A stretch of DNA of 64,000 nt, from assembly GCA_024760905.1 (NCBI GenBank), contig CM045734.1, positions 41,269,564 to 41,333,563 of the forward strand. Direction: 5' to 3'. This DNA comes from Plotosus lineatus. Lineage: Eukaryota; Chordata; Actinopteri; Siluriformes; Plotosidae. A model generated the notes under the pieces. The model had not been told where the DNA came from and did not search any database. It saw only the letters and a program-made list of their open reading frames with translations. Shown here one piece after another: positions 10,038 to 20,882 of the stretch. Position numbers and translations under genes: made by a program. How positions within the stretch are numbered: position 1 is the first letter of the stretch; each line of letters opens with the position of its first letter.

Positions 10038-10582
10038 ATTCTTCTTTTACTTTCGGCTGCTCCCTTCAGGGGTCGCCACAGCAAATCATCCGCCTCCACC
10101 TCACCCTGTCCTCCGCATCTTCTTTTCTGACTCCAACGACCTTCATGTCTTCCTTCACCACATCCATAAATCTCTTCTTCGGTCTTCCTCGAGGCCTTCT
10201 GCCTGGTAGTTCCAACCTCAGCATCCTACTGCCAATATACTCACTATCCCTCCTCTGTACATGTCCAAACCATCTCAATCTAGCCTCTCTGACTTTGTCT
10301 CCAAAACATCTTACGTGGGCTGTCCCTCTGATATACTCATTTCTGATCCTATCCATCCTCGTTACTCCCAGAGAGAACCTCAACATTTTCATCTCCGCTA
10401 CCTCCAGCTCTGCCTCCTGCCTTTTCCTCAGCGCCACTGTTTCTAAGCCATACAACATCGCTGGCCTCACCACCATCTTGTACACTTTTCCCTTCATTCT
10501 TGCTGACACTCTCCTATCGCACATCACACCGGATACTTTTCTCCAACCATTCCAGCCTGCCTGCACACGCTTCTTCACCTCT
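10038..10582 (-). mobile_element. RTE-like LINE, copy B, 5'-truncated
   Basis: This is the minus-strand 3' end of the family. An open frame of 170 codons (10578-10066) runs from KKRVQAGWNGWRKVSGVMCDRR through MLRFSLGVTRMDRIRNEYIRGTAHV to the C-terminal RWRRMICCGDP without a break. It is 5'-truncated, where it abuts an AT microsatellite. The intact C-terminal frame suggests a fairly young insertion. Confidence 0.9.
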
Positions 10583-10626
10583 TTATATAATATTATATTA
10601 TATATTATATTATTATTATATTATAT

Positions 10627-10696
<70 letters not shown>

Positions 10697-10700
10697 AAAG
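10583..10700. repeat. (AT)n / (TATAT)n microsatellite
   Basis: An irregular ATATT stretch is followed by about 35 clean TA units at the truncated end of LINE copy B. Confidence 0.95.
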
Positions 10701-11640
10701 GTATAATACATAATTATAGCATGAAAATTGAATATCACTGATGAGGAAATTCTACTTTTGAGAAAATAGAAAATTGAAATTATAATTAAATAGCCTTTTT
10801 ATGAATATCAGCATCTGCAACTCGTTAACATCCATAAATTAAATTAATCTGGCTCTCGACTAATCAGTGCAATCCTCCTCGCATCTTCCAAGCAACAAAT
10901 GAGTTCTATTTACACAGAGTCATGTCTGCTTTGCTTCTAATTGGTTTATTGTTGTATGATTAAGGGAATCCTTCTGGGATTCTGTAAGTACGTAGAGCAT
11001 TCTGGAACCAAATATGAATAATAAGGCAATACCCTGAGCAATCACAAAGCTGTTCAAAAAATGAGCAAGATAAATGGATATGTACATTGTTTTACAATAA
11101 CATGGACATGGAAATCTTTCTTAACTCCTTCCCTCATAGACAAGGAGGAAGCACGAAATATTACACGATTCAATGAGAAAAGATGGATAACCATGTGCTC
11201 GAGTTACTATTCAACTCACATAATGTACTTTCATGTAGCTCTAAATAAATGTATTCACAGTATATCATAGATCATGTAATACATCATGGAAGATAGGACG
11301 TCAAAACACGTTTATATGAGGGAAAGAGTTAAACAATCATTTTAGCATGAATAGGTTTTATATAAGCTTGGCCATGTTGAAGATGATGCTTTGGGATGTA
11401 TTTCTAGTGATGTCGTATTTTCGTCCAATTTTCGAGCCATTTTCAACTTCCTTTCGCTCTTTTTCACAATACTACTTTGCAACTTAATTCATATTACACT
11501 GGAGTGAGTTTTTTTTCAAAATATTTTATAAATATATTTATAGTAGCTGTGCAACCCACATATGTGCGAGTTCATTTGTGCATTCGGTACACTTCAATAT
11601 ATTTTCTGAGTTATGTTACTATTATTACTATTATTATTGA
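10701..11640. other. Intron segment, no feature seen
   Basis: AT-rich unique-looking intron sequence. No exon, known repeat or RNA gene is supported. Confidence 0.5.
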
Positions 11641-11644
11641 TTAA

Positions 11645-11810
11645 TTTATTCATTTTCTGAACCACTTAATCCAAAGTGTGGTAGCGGGGAGTCTAGTGCC
11701 CATCTCACCCGACTCTGGACGAGAGCAGCGTACACCTTGGACAGCTTACCAGGCCATAGCAGGGCAGAAACACTCTCATGGCTATGTGGTCTACTCTTGA
11801 CCAAAATCAA
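11645..11810 (-). mobile_element. SINE-B fragment with L2-type tail
   Basis: Reading on the minus strand, the tail shows a truncated version of the ctgagatgggtgcc...cttaat block shared with 40285-40545 and 48045-48384. It begins with cattttctgaaccacttaat. The body is cut at about 11810 by an (ATT)n tract. Confidence 0.6.
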
Positions 11811-11841
<31 letters not shown>

Positions 11842-11879
11842 TATTATTAACAATAACAACAATAATAATAGTAATAGTC

Positions 11880-11932
<53 letters not shown>

Positions 11933-11960
11933 CGTATTCATATCAGTATTACTACTACTA
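11811..11960. repeat. (ATT)n / (AAT)n microsatellite
   Basis: Two trinucleotide runs: ATT at about 11811-11848 and AAT at about 11879-11932. Confidence 0.95.
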
Positions 11961-12222
11961 ATACAACTACAATTCTACATGCTTACAATTGCTGAAAAGC
12001 ACTTTATAAATTACTGGACCGTTAATATTGTTAAGTTAAAATAATTTAATTGAATGCAAACCTAATTGAAATTAGATTAGTGATTGCCTCCAGCCATTTA
12101 TCTTTCCACTTGAATTTTTTTTTCTTCATTCAATTTTTTCCACCGATATATATCAAAATGATAAATTCCTATGAATGGTTTTATTTTTTTGATATAACCC
12201 TTTCATAATGAACTGGATATAC

Positions 12223-12399
12223 CATGCTTGTGTTGGAGTCCTCAGGTTCTGTTGCCACTACGGTCTGGTTACTGGTAAACCCGATCTCTCCATTAGCAAT
12301 GTCAGGTGTTATAATCAGGGAGACGTTGACAGCTCCCCCAAAGCGAGGGCTCACTGAAGGAATAGGAGGTGTGATGTTCACCAGCTGTAAACTGTCCAG
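12223..12399 (-). CDS. adgrv1: adgrv1 coding exon 9
   Basis: This encodes residues 606-664, phase 0. It starts LDSLQLVNITPPIPSVSPRF, then VNVSLIITPDIANGEIGF and ATEPEDSNTSM. IPP(V/I)SPRFG and ANGEIGF are the conserved anchors, and the exon opens Calx-beta module 5. The donor chosen, atg|gtatat at 12222, is needed to give the correct spacing to the next exon; reading on would add residues that do not fit the family. The acceptor is ctttttag. Confidence 0.94.
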
Positions 12400-12679
12400 C
12401 TAAAAAGAAACAATAGACAATGCTGAAATTTTCTGATTCAAACTGTTGGTTTGAACAAGTCTTACAAGGTCTTAACCATTACTTAGCAGGAAATGGCTTT
12501 CGACTATAAAAAGATGATCGTACTTCCTTGATGATGCTCCTGATTTGATTGAATTGATTGAAACATATTTTATTCATTCAAGAAAAGGATTGGGCACAAG
12601 TTATCCCACATAGTAACGCCCACTCCAGATAATTACATCATCCATCTTATAACAATTTACAATAAGAGACAGACAAGGG

Positions 12680-13300
12680 TTAGAGTATGTACAAGAAGAG
12701 ATAGAGAAATCGTTTAGTGTGGCAGGTATAGATATATACATGTTTGAAAACATCCTGAATTTCATAAGTAGAGCGACCTGCATTGCCATGTAAGATGAGA
12801 TTAATATCAATTGGTGTTCTGTTTTTGACGTTTCCTAAAGCTTTAAGCAGTTTTTCTCTGGGAATAGTATACAATGGACATTCAAGAAAATCATGAAGAA
12901 CATTCTCACAATTGTGGCCACAATTGCAACTTGCATCATTTTTTACATTTATTCTAAATAAATCATAATTGAGTAAACTTGTCATGTGTCTTAATCTTGT
13001 CTGTAAAACATTTAACTTCCTTATTCCATATAAAAAGTTCACAGGTGCACATTTTTCTTTGACAGGAATATTTGACGTAAATGATGCCACAGAGTCACAA
13101 TTTCTAATAGTTAATGGGATGTTGTTCCACAATTTAATTGATGATGGAATAAACAATGCTGAGTACCGCAATCTTGCACGTGGTTGACTAAAATCATAGA
13201 AGTTTCTCAAATCACAATATGTTCTGTTGGCTACTACACGGGGAAGTAAATTCTGAAGAAAATCTGGAGTTAGGCCTTTCTGTATTTTATAAATTAACAT
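12680..13300 (-). pseudogene. LINE ORF2 C-terminal part with zinc-knuckle-like end
   Basis: An open stretch of about 200 codons reads MLIYKIQKGLTPDFLQNLLP, then YDLRNF-like, FIPSSIKLWNNIPLTIRN, FLYGIRKLNVLQTRLRHMTS and CNCGHNCENVLHDFLECP. The last motif (C-x-C-G, then H and C) is the zinc-knuckle-like end found in many jockey/CR1-group LINE proteins. One upstream stop (near 13300) separates it from the rest of the RT. Length and motif order fit the C-terminal third of ORF2. Confidence 0.82.
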
Positions 13301-13375
13301 TATTTTATATCATCGCCTTCTCTCAGAAAGTAAATCCCACTCTGTTTCATAGTACAACAAACTAGAAGAGGCATA

Positions 13376-14156
13376 CAGTGGTACTTCACCTTATAAAATG
13401 AATCAGTTCCAGGTTCTTTTTTCGTAACCTGGATTTTTCATAAGTAGAACCGCATTTTACATGTAAAACGCGTGATTAGTTCCAAGGCCCCCAATACTAC
13501 CCCCTAAACCCTTTAAAAATTATAAAAGCATACTTTTTAAGGTGCTTACTTCATGTTGACCATGTCTTCTTAGCAGAGTTATAATCTCACGAATGTTTAT
13601 GCAAGGTTAAAAGCCTGAGCCAAAAAATAAAGTTGCAATGAGCACACTCGAAAAACTCATGAAACAAGCTGCTGATCAAGGTAGCTGCGTCATCCCTCCT
13701 AACCAATGGGAGGCCAGCGGGGCGGGATGTTGGGAGATAGCCAAAGGGACGGAGCTGCGTCATCCCTCTGAGACAATGGGAGGCCAGTGGGGCGGGATGT
13801 TGGGAGATAGCCAATGAGAGGGAGCTGCGTCATCCCTCCTAGCCAATGGGAGGCCAGTGGGGCAGGATGTTGGGAGATAGCCAATGAGAGGGAGCTGCGT
13901 CATTCCTCCTAGCCAATGGGAGGCCAGCGGGGCGGGATGGTGGGAGCCAGTTAATGGGAGAGCAACTCGCGCATTGTTTGAATGTTTGAATGGTGCATTT
14001 TAATGTTTGAATAGCGCGTTTGAATGTTTAAATGGCGCATTTGGTGCGTTTTGTAAGGAGAACTTGTTTCATAGACAGAGACAAAAAATTAGGAAAATGT
14101 TTTTCGTAAACTGGATTTTTCGTTTTCTGGGACTATCGTAAGGAGAGGTACCACTG
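13376..14156. mobile_element. pogo/Tigger-like element family 2, copy 1, inserted in a LINE
   Basis: The termini CAGTGGTACTTCACCTTA and, reversed, CAGTGGTACCTCTCCTTA are inverted repeats with TA on both sides (13374-13375 and 14157-14158). The interior includes cataagtagaaccgcatttt, a minisatellite at 13681-13960 and a run of gaatgtttgaat units. No transposase remains. The insertion splits the LINE at 12536-14575 cleanly, so it is younger than that LINE. Confidence 0.88.
13681..13960 (+). repeat. 70-bp minisatellite, four units
   Basis: Units start at the agctgcgtcat motif, with ctgcgt at 13685, 13755, 13825 and 13895, exactly 70 bp apart. Each unit carries an ATGACGCA-like site (reverse of tgcgtcat), one or two CCAAT boxes and, in most units, GGGGCGGG. 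The related element at 54569-56113 has the same array with a 38-bp unit. Confidence 0.93.
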
Positions 14157-14750
14157 TATCTCGGAAGACCAGTAACTATACGAGCAGCTTCAAGTTAAAG
14201 CTTTTCTAATTTATTAGCTTGTTCAATCAGGCATCCATGCCATATTTCACACACGTACTCAAAATGTGGCCTTATAAATACTGTATATATTTTTCACAAT
14301 GTTGTTCTGTTAAGTAGAAATTTCAATTTCCTGAATGCACTGATCATTTTAGAAGTCTTTTGTGATGTGACGATGCCAATTACCATTAGATGAAAAGGTT
14401 AAGCCCAAATGTTTGTGATAATCAATTGTTTTTATATTACAGCCATCAAATTTTAAATTAATGTCGTTTTGACCATTTTTAAGGTAAATAACATTTTTAT
14501 TCATCCGGATTGTAAGTAATTAACCAATTCTTTGCCCATTTACTCAGTAATTCTAGATTTTCATTCATGCATCTTTCCATCAACTGTTTTTCCTTTGATA
14601 GCTCCTGATATACTATAACACCACCACAGCGAATAAGAGCTTACATTATACGGTAAGACTTTCATTGGCTGTTCCTTGGTGTCAGACAGTGCTTCTGTGT
14701 ATCTAATTATGTGTATATTGTCTAAGTCCTTGATTAGTTCCCACTGTGCC

Positions 14751-14779
14751 AGTTTTTTTTTTTTTTTTTTTTTTTTTTT
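14751..14779. repeat. Poly(T) tract
   Basis: A homopolymer run of about 27 T in the adgrv1 intron. No retrogene is visible beside it. Confidence 0.9.
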
Positions 14780-15110
14780 GTGTGTCATGTTTATTTCTCA
14801 GCATTGCTTAAAGAAAGGGTTATTTGTTTGGGCACTAATACAAATCCTGTGGCCAAAAGCCAACCCATTTAAATAACCACAGCTCAAGATTTCTAATTAC
14901 CAGACAAGCTTATTGGAAGACTCTTGTACCAGAGAACAATAAATTGTTCAGACACTTGAAGTTGTCCAAAGTCTTAATTCTTGGGACACCCAGAAAGAAT
15001 GAGACAGATAAACAGGGGCCATAAAGATAAACATTAACAGCCACTGCTATGTTAAACAAGAAGGTACTTAATCGTGTTTTCACACTGGCAGTTTGTTGAG
15101 AAGGAGGTAC

Positions 15111-15440
15111 CTGTATGAGAAAGTGGGCTCCATTCTGCAAGAAGGCATCATTACGAATTGGTAGGATGATTTCAACCCTTGATTGACCTGAACTGAACAG
15201 AAGAGTGTTGGCACTGGTGCCATTCAGCACACCATTCCGAGCCCTTGCAGGGTCCAAGGTACCAGCTGGAATATAGAGAGCTGTAAAGGCCAAATACACT
15301 TCCCCTAGAGTCCCAGTTTGACGAAGGAAGCTAAGGGATAGAAAGCGCCCATCGGGTTGGCTTTGAATACTCTGTCTCTCATGTGGGTGAAAGTCAAATC
15401 GTCCATAAACGTCGTCACTGTCCTGAATGTAGAATACCAT
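15111..15440 (-). CDS. adgrv1: adgrv1 coding exon 8
   Basis: This encodes residues 496-605, phase 0. It begins MVFYIQDSDDVYGRFDFHP, then GRFLSLSFLRQTGTLGEVYL, ALYIPAGTLDPARARNGVLN and LPIRNDAFLQNGAHFLIQ. FYIQDSDDVYG and PIRNDAFLQNGAHFL(I/V)Q are almost identical to mammals. The module has a Calx-beta-like layout but lacks the DDD.PE loop, here PIRNDAFLQNG, and is usually not scored as Calx-beta. Acceptor cctag, donor cag|gtacct. Confidence 0.96.
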
Positions 15441-15639
15441 CTAGGAATCATAGAAAACAAATGAAAATCTGCCTCAAACCTACAGGAATTAGAAAGTCAC
15501 AGTTATTTACATTATATTAAATATTCAATATCACTTATTAACAGATAGAATGAGTGAGTGCGTGAATGACTGCTTTACATCCAGTCAACAATTCTTGAGT
15601 TATATTCAGGAGGAGAACAATTTTAAATCCAACATTTCT

Positions 15640-15885
15640 TAAGGCAGAAACACGCTGACAGCAATCCAACAACAAGTGTTTTCGAAAGACAGCAGTGGTC
15701 CTTTTACATGCCTCTCACCACAGACAGTGAGAGGCATGGCTGGCCTTTGATAACCCAGTTAGTTGCACTGGGAAGACGGCAGTGACCAATTCGGTGATAG
15801 TGGAGCTTGAACTTCTGATCTTCTGATCATTAAGCCAGCTGGGCCACAAACCCACCGGTGACCATATTAGCAGCTAGAAGCAGTG
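15640..15885 (-). mobile_element. SINE-B copy, minus strand, tail missing
   Basis: Reverse reading shows the family body (gtctctcactgtctatgg-like, then aaaggacc and gctgtc blocks), with a tRNA-like head at the right end whose B box is visible as the reverse of agcttgaacttctgatc. The 3' tail is cut at about 15640, so neither tail type can be assigned. Confidence 0.65.
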
Positions 15886-15899
15886 TGTAAAACTCTAAG

Positions 15900-17640
15900 G
15901 GTGAGATGTCCCAGGGTGGTATTACCTATCATCGTGACATCACTTGGGAGTGTGTAGGTCATGTGATCTTGTAGGACATCGTGAGGAAGAAACAAAGAAA
16001 CAGAAAGACACTCAGAGAGGCCCCCAGTAGGGCATCGCTAAATGCTCTTCCCACTACATAGGATATCCGACAATGAAACGATTAAGTGTTATGGAGGTAA
16101 AAATCAGTTTTACCAATCTGGGGAGCAGGATTTTTTTTTTTCTTTAGTTTTCCCAGCTGGAACAAATTTTGTCCAATGTAAGTTCATCTGAATAAAACAT
16201 AGGTAGTAGTCTTAGCAAGCCTTCCTCTTTCATTAAAAGTCAAAAATAGCATTCACAAACCACTTTTTTTTTAACTCCTTTAGTCAATTTGCCAGACATT
16301 TTTAGAACTAGGCGAGAAACCATTCTTAATATTTTTCTTTGTGACTTGCTGGGATGATTTTTTTACAGTAAATTTATGGATACTTGACATATATAAGTTA
16401 TAACGTGCATCTTTACAATCTATTGTTGAGTCAATTCCTCCCAGCCATATGCACAGCTGAGCAATGTTGTATCAGTGGGGGGAATCTGTTACGTTTACAT
16501 ATTAATACAATTTAATGGATTAAAAGTAAAGAAGGACTTGGTGAACCCACTGCTTTCACACAGAAACAGGGTAAAACAATATAAAAGTAGGGAGGGACAC
16601 AACACAAGCAGTTGCCTTCTGCGCTCAATTAACAAGTATATTTTCCATGAGAAACGCATGCAGGCAACAGACAGGTGACTGTTAGTGCACCTCAAGGGTG
16701 TAGGCTGGGGGGATGCACAGGGTGCACGTGCACCCCCCCCCCCTTCCCCCACAACAGGAGTTGAGTTCCGCTGGACAAGAAATTATGTATTCACAATCTT
16801 ATAAATAAACTTAATGACTGTTATTGAAGAGAAAGTCGGAGATAAATTCAGCATGCAGTAAACCGGAAACTGGAAGTTAACGTGTAACGGGCACTGTGCA
16901 TTTGCAAACCCGAGCTGACCAATCAATAATCAACAGCAGGTGCCCATTTTGGTGGAGCATGTCACATATTATCAGTAAGCAATAATAGCTGAACACTCAA
17001 TCAAACAAAGTGTGAGTGTGAGAATAAAGCACAGTTTCTTAGTACCGCTTCTGGTCCCTGCACATGTGTTGGAACACAAACATTGACGCACAGAGAATGA
17101 ATAGCTAAAATAATCATAAGCCATCCAGCCTGTATCTGCAGCGTAATGCTCAGTACTTTTATAAAATTAATAGTATGTTTTTGTGCTGTAAATACTAAAT
17201 AACTTTAGCTCAACTTGTAAATGTATTTAGCACATGTACTTGCAGATGTAGTTTGAAATATATTTGAGAATGTTTTTGGTTGAACTATAATATTTGATTG
17301 CAGTTCACCCCTGTATAGACAGCCATTTTTTAAAGTTTATAATTGTATCCTGGTTCCCCCAAAGTGCTTAGTAATATAATAAATAAAATTATAGCCCCTG
17401 GGACTCGAGTTCCGGTCAACCAAGATGTGCAAACACACACACACACACCAACATCAACAGCCAGACAGATGCATATGGTTCTCCGACAGCATCCCTATGC
17501 AGCCAGAAAGTGTGATCCAGATGATTATATGTTTTCCACTGATCTGAAAACAGTTTTCCTGCACTCATTTTATGAGATCCGAGTCTACTGGGTCTATTTT
17601 TAAAGACCTCCACAAAGATTCAAGAAAGAGCCATATGCTT
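15900..17640. other. Intron segment, no gene seen
   Basis: Mostly unique-looking intron. It contains a short palindrome gggtgcacgtgcaccc at about 16718-16733 running into a C12 tract, and a (CA) run at 17433-17449. No exon is supported. Confidence 0.5.
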
Positions 17641-17644
17641 GACA

Positions 17645-17945
17645 TGGCTGCTGCAGCCTAATGGTTAGAGAAGTGGCTTGGGACTGAAAGGTCGCTGGTT
17701 TGATTCCTGAACCAACAGGAAAAGTGTGTTGGTGGGGGTGTGAGCCGCACCTTACTTACTTCACATAAATGCCTGAAGTGCCCTTGAGCAAGGCACCTGA
17801 CCCCCAACTGATCTCCGGGTGCCTCCAATGTGTGTGGCAGCCCACTGCTCCGAGTGTGTGTGTGTTCACTGTTTAAGTGTGTGTCTGTGTGTGTGTGTGC
17901 TCACTTTGGGTGGGTTAAAGGCAGTGATTAGTACAGTATATTCAA
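17645..17945 (+). mobile_element. SINE-E, tRNA-derived SINE with conserved core
   Basis: The head is cctaatggttagagaagtgg (A-box-like), followed by gctggtttgattcct (B-box-like). The core tgcccttgagcaaggcacct, then gcagcccactgctcc, is a widespread fish SINE core. It ends at gggtgggttaaaggcagtg, with (GT) runs inside. Confidence 0.75.
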
Positions 17946-18194
17946 AGGGGGATAAGGACTTGTGGTGACTTTGCAGGTGGTATAATTTCCCAGAATTCAG
18001 ACATTTTACCCCTGAGCTGGGAACCACGGTGTAAACCTCATCGAAAACCCTTTATATGCAGTATTTTAAGTGCTTTTGAAAGTTCTTGACTACTTTCAAT
18101 TGTTTGAATTGAGCATTTCAAGCACTGTGACATACAATAAACATTTCTCTCAGTCAGACAAAATGGGTCCCTAGTCAGGGAATGGTACCTAACT

Positions 18195-18495
18195 CGTAAA
18201 ACACAAGGCAAAGGCCGGGTATACCATGAAAAATTCACCAGACAATCACAGGGCAACACATAACTATTCACACTCAACCTCCCATCAAGAGTCAATTTGG
18301 GACAGATAGTTAGCTTAATGTATATGCCTTTGGACTGGAGGAGGAAACAAGAGTACCTTGAGGAAAACCACACAAGCACAGGGAGAACATGCAAACTTCA
18401 CACAGAAATGTCTTCTCCAAGCCAGGAATTGAACTCGGGACCTTCTTGCTCTGAGGCAGACATGCTGACTTCTACCCCACCGTGGTACCCCACCA
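18195..18495 (-). mobile_element. SINE-C copy (tRNA-derived)
   Basis: On the minus strand the head ggtaccacggtggggtagaa and the B-box-like aggtcccgagttcaattcc are followed by tgtgtgaagtttgcatgttc. It is inserted between adgrv1 exons 7 and 8. Related copies are at 21345, 24890, 39240, 40577 and 47505. Confidence 0.8.
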
Positions 18496-18611
18496 TGATC
18501 TATCTATGATATTCTATTCACATGCACAGAACAGTGTTCCTAAACTACTTTCAACAAAGTTTGGTCATTAATAGGAACCCCACATGAAAACATTAGGTCA
18601 ACCGCAATTAC

Positions 18612-18882
18612 CTCCATAGGTTCATCTACTTCAGCCCCACCCTGCACAGATTGAGGGATTAGCCTGAGCAGAAAAGCCTCTGCTTCCTCAGGCAGGTCAT
18701 CCTGAGTGATGTTTAACGGCAAGATGGCACTCATTTGCCCTGCTGCAAAAAACAGTATTCCAGAGACTGGTGACAGGTCACTAGAGACAGGGGTCTTGTC
18801 CGTGGCGTTCCGTATTATAGTCCAGTTTACAGAGACATGACTATGGGTTCCACCATTTCTAACTATGGTGATTCCTTCAAAC
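18612..18882 (-). CDS. adgrv1: adgrv1 coding exon 7
   Basis: This encodes the last base of codon 405 (Arg) and residues 406-495, the body of Calx-beta module 4. Motifs are FEGITIVRNGGTHSHVSVNW, SSDLSPVSGILFFAAGQMSA, LPLNITQDDLPEEAEAFLL and SVQGGAEVDEPME. ITIVRNGGTH and DDLPEEAEA are hallmarks. The acidic loop is TQDDLPE, where mammals have DDDLPE, so the first Asp is Gln here. Acceptor tcccaag, donor gag|gtaatt. Confidence 0.95.
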
Positions 18883-19038
18883 CTTGGGAGAAAGAAATTA
18901 GATCATGAAAATTTGTCCTGTAATTTTGCATTGACTCCAACTATATATCTTATAGTATTTTATAAATTAAAAAAATTACAATGTCCATATGGGAAAGATG
19001 AAAGGACTTGTAATTCCTACAATAGAAATCTTCCTTAC

Positions 19039-19601
19039 CTCATAGTTGTGTCTTCATTAATTATGACAGGTTGTGTTGGAGAACTGCTGATTGACAGCAC
19101 ACCATATGGCTTGTCATTAGGTTCAATTGTAATTTGCACAAAGCTAGGAGACACCAGTACTGCATCACCCACCAGTGTCTCCTCCAGAAGAACCACCTGA
19201 AAGGACTCAGCAATTTCTGGATTTGTGTCATCTATTATTTTAAAACGTAAAACTGCTTCATAAACCCTTGGTGGAAAAACAATCATTCTTCTGGGCTGTA
19301 AGTCTACAAAGTCCTCCATGAGTGTTGCACTGGCTGCTCCATTTCCAGTGACTATAACATATTCGACGGACACTTCATCATCATCAGAGCCAATGAGAAA
19401 ACCATCATCAGTTCTTCCACGGGTAATAGTGAGGTTTATGACACCAGCACTTTCAGACACAGCAAAAGAAGTTTGCAAAAAGCGTACAGGGGCATCATTA
19501 CGAGAGATTTTAATCTGCACATTTGTACTGTTGGGGTTTAATAAGGCACCTCCTGCTACTCCTGTCAACTTCACGGTGAATATCTCATCATCTTCTGGAA
19601 C
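19039..19601 (-). CDS. adgrv1: adgrv1 coding exon 6
   Basis: This is the largest exon in the window, residues 218-404 and two bases of codon 405. It holds the end of Calx-beta module 2 (VPEDDEIFTVKLTGVAGGA), all of module 3 (VRFLQTSFAVSESAGVINLT, LIGSDDDEVSVEYVIVTGNG, IVFPPRVYEAVLRF, IIDDTNPEIAESFQVVLLEE) and the start of module 4 (EPNDKPYGVLSIS, INEDTTM). GDAVL(V/I)SPS.VQ(I/V)TI and NDKPYGVLS match mammals closely. The acceptor is ttatccaacaag and the donor ag|gtaagg. Confidence 0.96.
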
Positions 19602-19751
19602 CTTGTTGGATAAAGAAGAAATGTCCGTGAAGGTACGATAATAGATATTGATTTCTACAAAAATACATACTAACTTCTGATAAAGTAACACGACTAATGT
19701 AAGCTAATGTTTGTCTTTTCACATTCTCGTGAGGTTAGTAAATCAGTAATA

Positions 19752-20384
19752 CAAGCAAACCCTGGTTTCCGACCACAATTTGTTCCAGAAGGCTGTTCAT
19801 ATAGCGATTTGTTCGAATTCCGAATCTATTTTTCCCATTACAAACAATGTAAATGGTCTTAATCTGTTCCAAGTTGCTACAAAACTACCTTTTTTAAACA
19901 TAATATGTGATTTCATAATGTAATTTCTTTATCAAATTGTATATTAAATGTGAAACAACAGGGCAAACACACCTTCCTTGAACTTCTCAGCACCATCTTT
20001 ATCAGAACTTGCTGCTTCCCCGTGACGAACCACGTTGTGAATCCCACTTCTCTTGAAACTGTCAAATCAACCTCGATTTGCCTTAGAGTCAAACCCTTCA
20101 GGATTCGTGCAAGGGTCTTTTTTCACCAAATCATCATACACTTCTCGTGCTACGCAACAAATAACATTCTCGCTTACACCATCTCCTGCTAACTGCTGCT
20201 CGTTTATGTATATAAGCACTAATTTTTACACCTCCTCCAGTATATCTCTTTGGCGTCTCTCGTTTGTTTCTCGTTCGGCTTCCGAACTTTGTTCAACTTC
20301 TGGGACAAAAAAAAAATTCTGAATGATTTGGTCGAATACCGATTTGTTCGATGTCTAAAGTGTTCGAAAACCGAGGTTTGCTTG
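19752..20384. mobile_element. pogo/Tigger-like MITE family 3
   Basis: The ends caagcaaaccctggtttcc and, reversed, caagcaaacctcggttttcg are inverted repeats, each flanked by TA (19750-19751 and 20385-20386). The terminus style resembles vertebrate Tigger elements. 633 bp, no transposase frame. It lies in the intron upstream of exon 6. Confidence 0.85.
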
Positions 20385-20499
20385 TATATAGTATCAAGAT
20401 AATGTTAGATAATTGGCCATATACCCCAATGACTCGGCAGTCCCACATGTAGCAAGCTACAATGCACTGTTTGTACTGATGCCTTTCTATCATATCCAG

Positions 20500-20882
20500 C
20501 ATTAACGGATTCAGCAATATGTGCTACATGAGCTCTTCTGTAGGATCAGAACAGACGTTCTAGCCTTCACTTCACACTGACATCAATGGGCCTTGGGCAG
20601 CCGTGACACTCGTCAGTTCACAGGTTGTTATTCCTTGGATCTTCTTTGCTACGTACTCATCACTGCATACCAAGACCTAGTTCTTTAACCATTAGAATGG
20701 GACCCTTGTCGAAGTCACAGTGATCAATATGCTCATTTATTTTTCATGCCACTTTAAGAACTGACTGTTCAGTTTCTGCCTAATTCATCCCACTATTTGC
20801 CAGGTGGTACTGTACCAAGATAAATTCACTTCACCTGTGGTTATAATGCTTTTAATGTTATGGCCGATTAGGGTCTATTCAC
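20500..20882 (-). mobile_element. Degenerate Tc1-like element, minus strand
   Basis: This has the same family features as 4870-5232. The terminus at about 20860 reads taatgttatggccgatta, and the interior reads like the helix-turn-helix region of that family on the minus strand (gattcagcaatatgtgctac, gagctcttctgtaggatc). No open frame remains. Confidence 0.6.

Larger units (their letters stand above)
12536..14575 (-). mobile_element. Second LINE type (jockey/CR1-group-like), 3' half, interrupted
   Basis: Minus-strand reading from 14575 gives degraded reverse-transcriptase sequence: a LELLSKWAKNWLI-like block, HLGL-like and FIRPHFEYV-like blocks, then LEAARIVTGLPRY just before the interruption at 14156. 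The same protein resumes at 13375 with ASSSLLYYETEWDLLSERRR and runs into the fragment at 12680-13300. The 3' end has an AATAAA-like signal at about 12567 and a TCAAT-type tail. It is a different family from the RTE-like copies. The clade is not certain. Confidence 0.8.

Noticed and set aside
12223..12232. Extending adgrv1 exon 9 past ATG into VYPVHYERV
   Set aside because: The extension breaks the alignment with the family, while a donor at atg|gtatat gives exact spacing to LPLRRDGTDGQ in the next exon.
13681..13960. CRISPR-like array of 70-bp units
   Set aside because: The units are tandem with no unique spacers. It is a minisatellite within a transposon.
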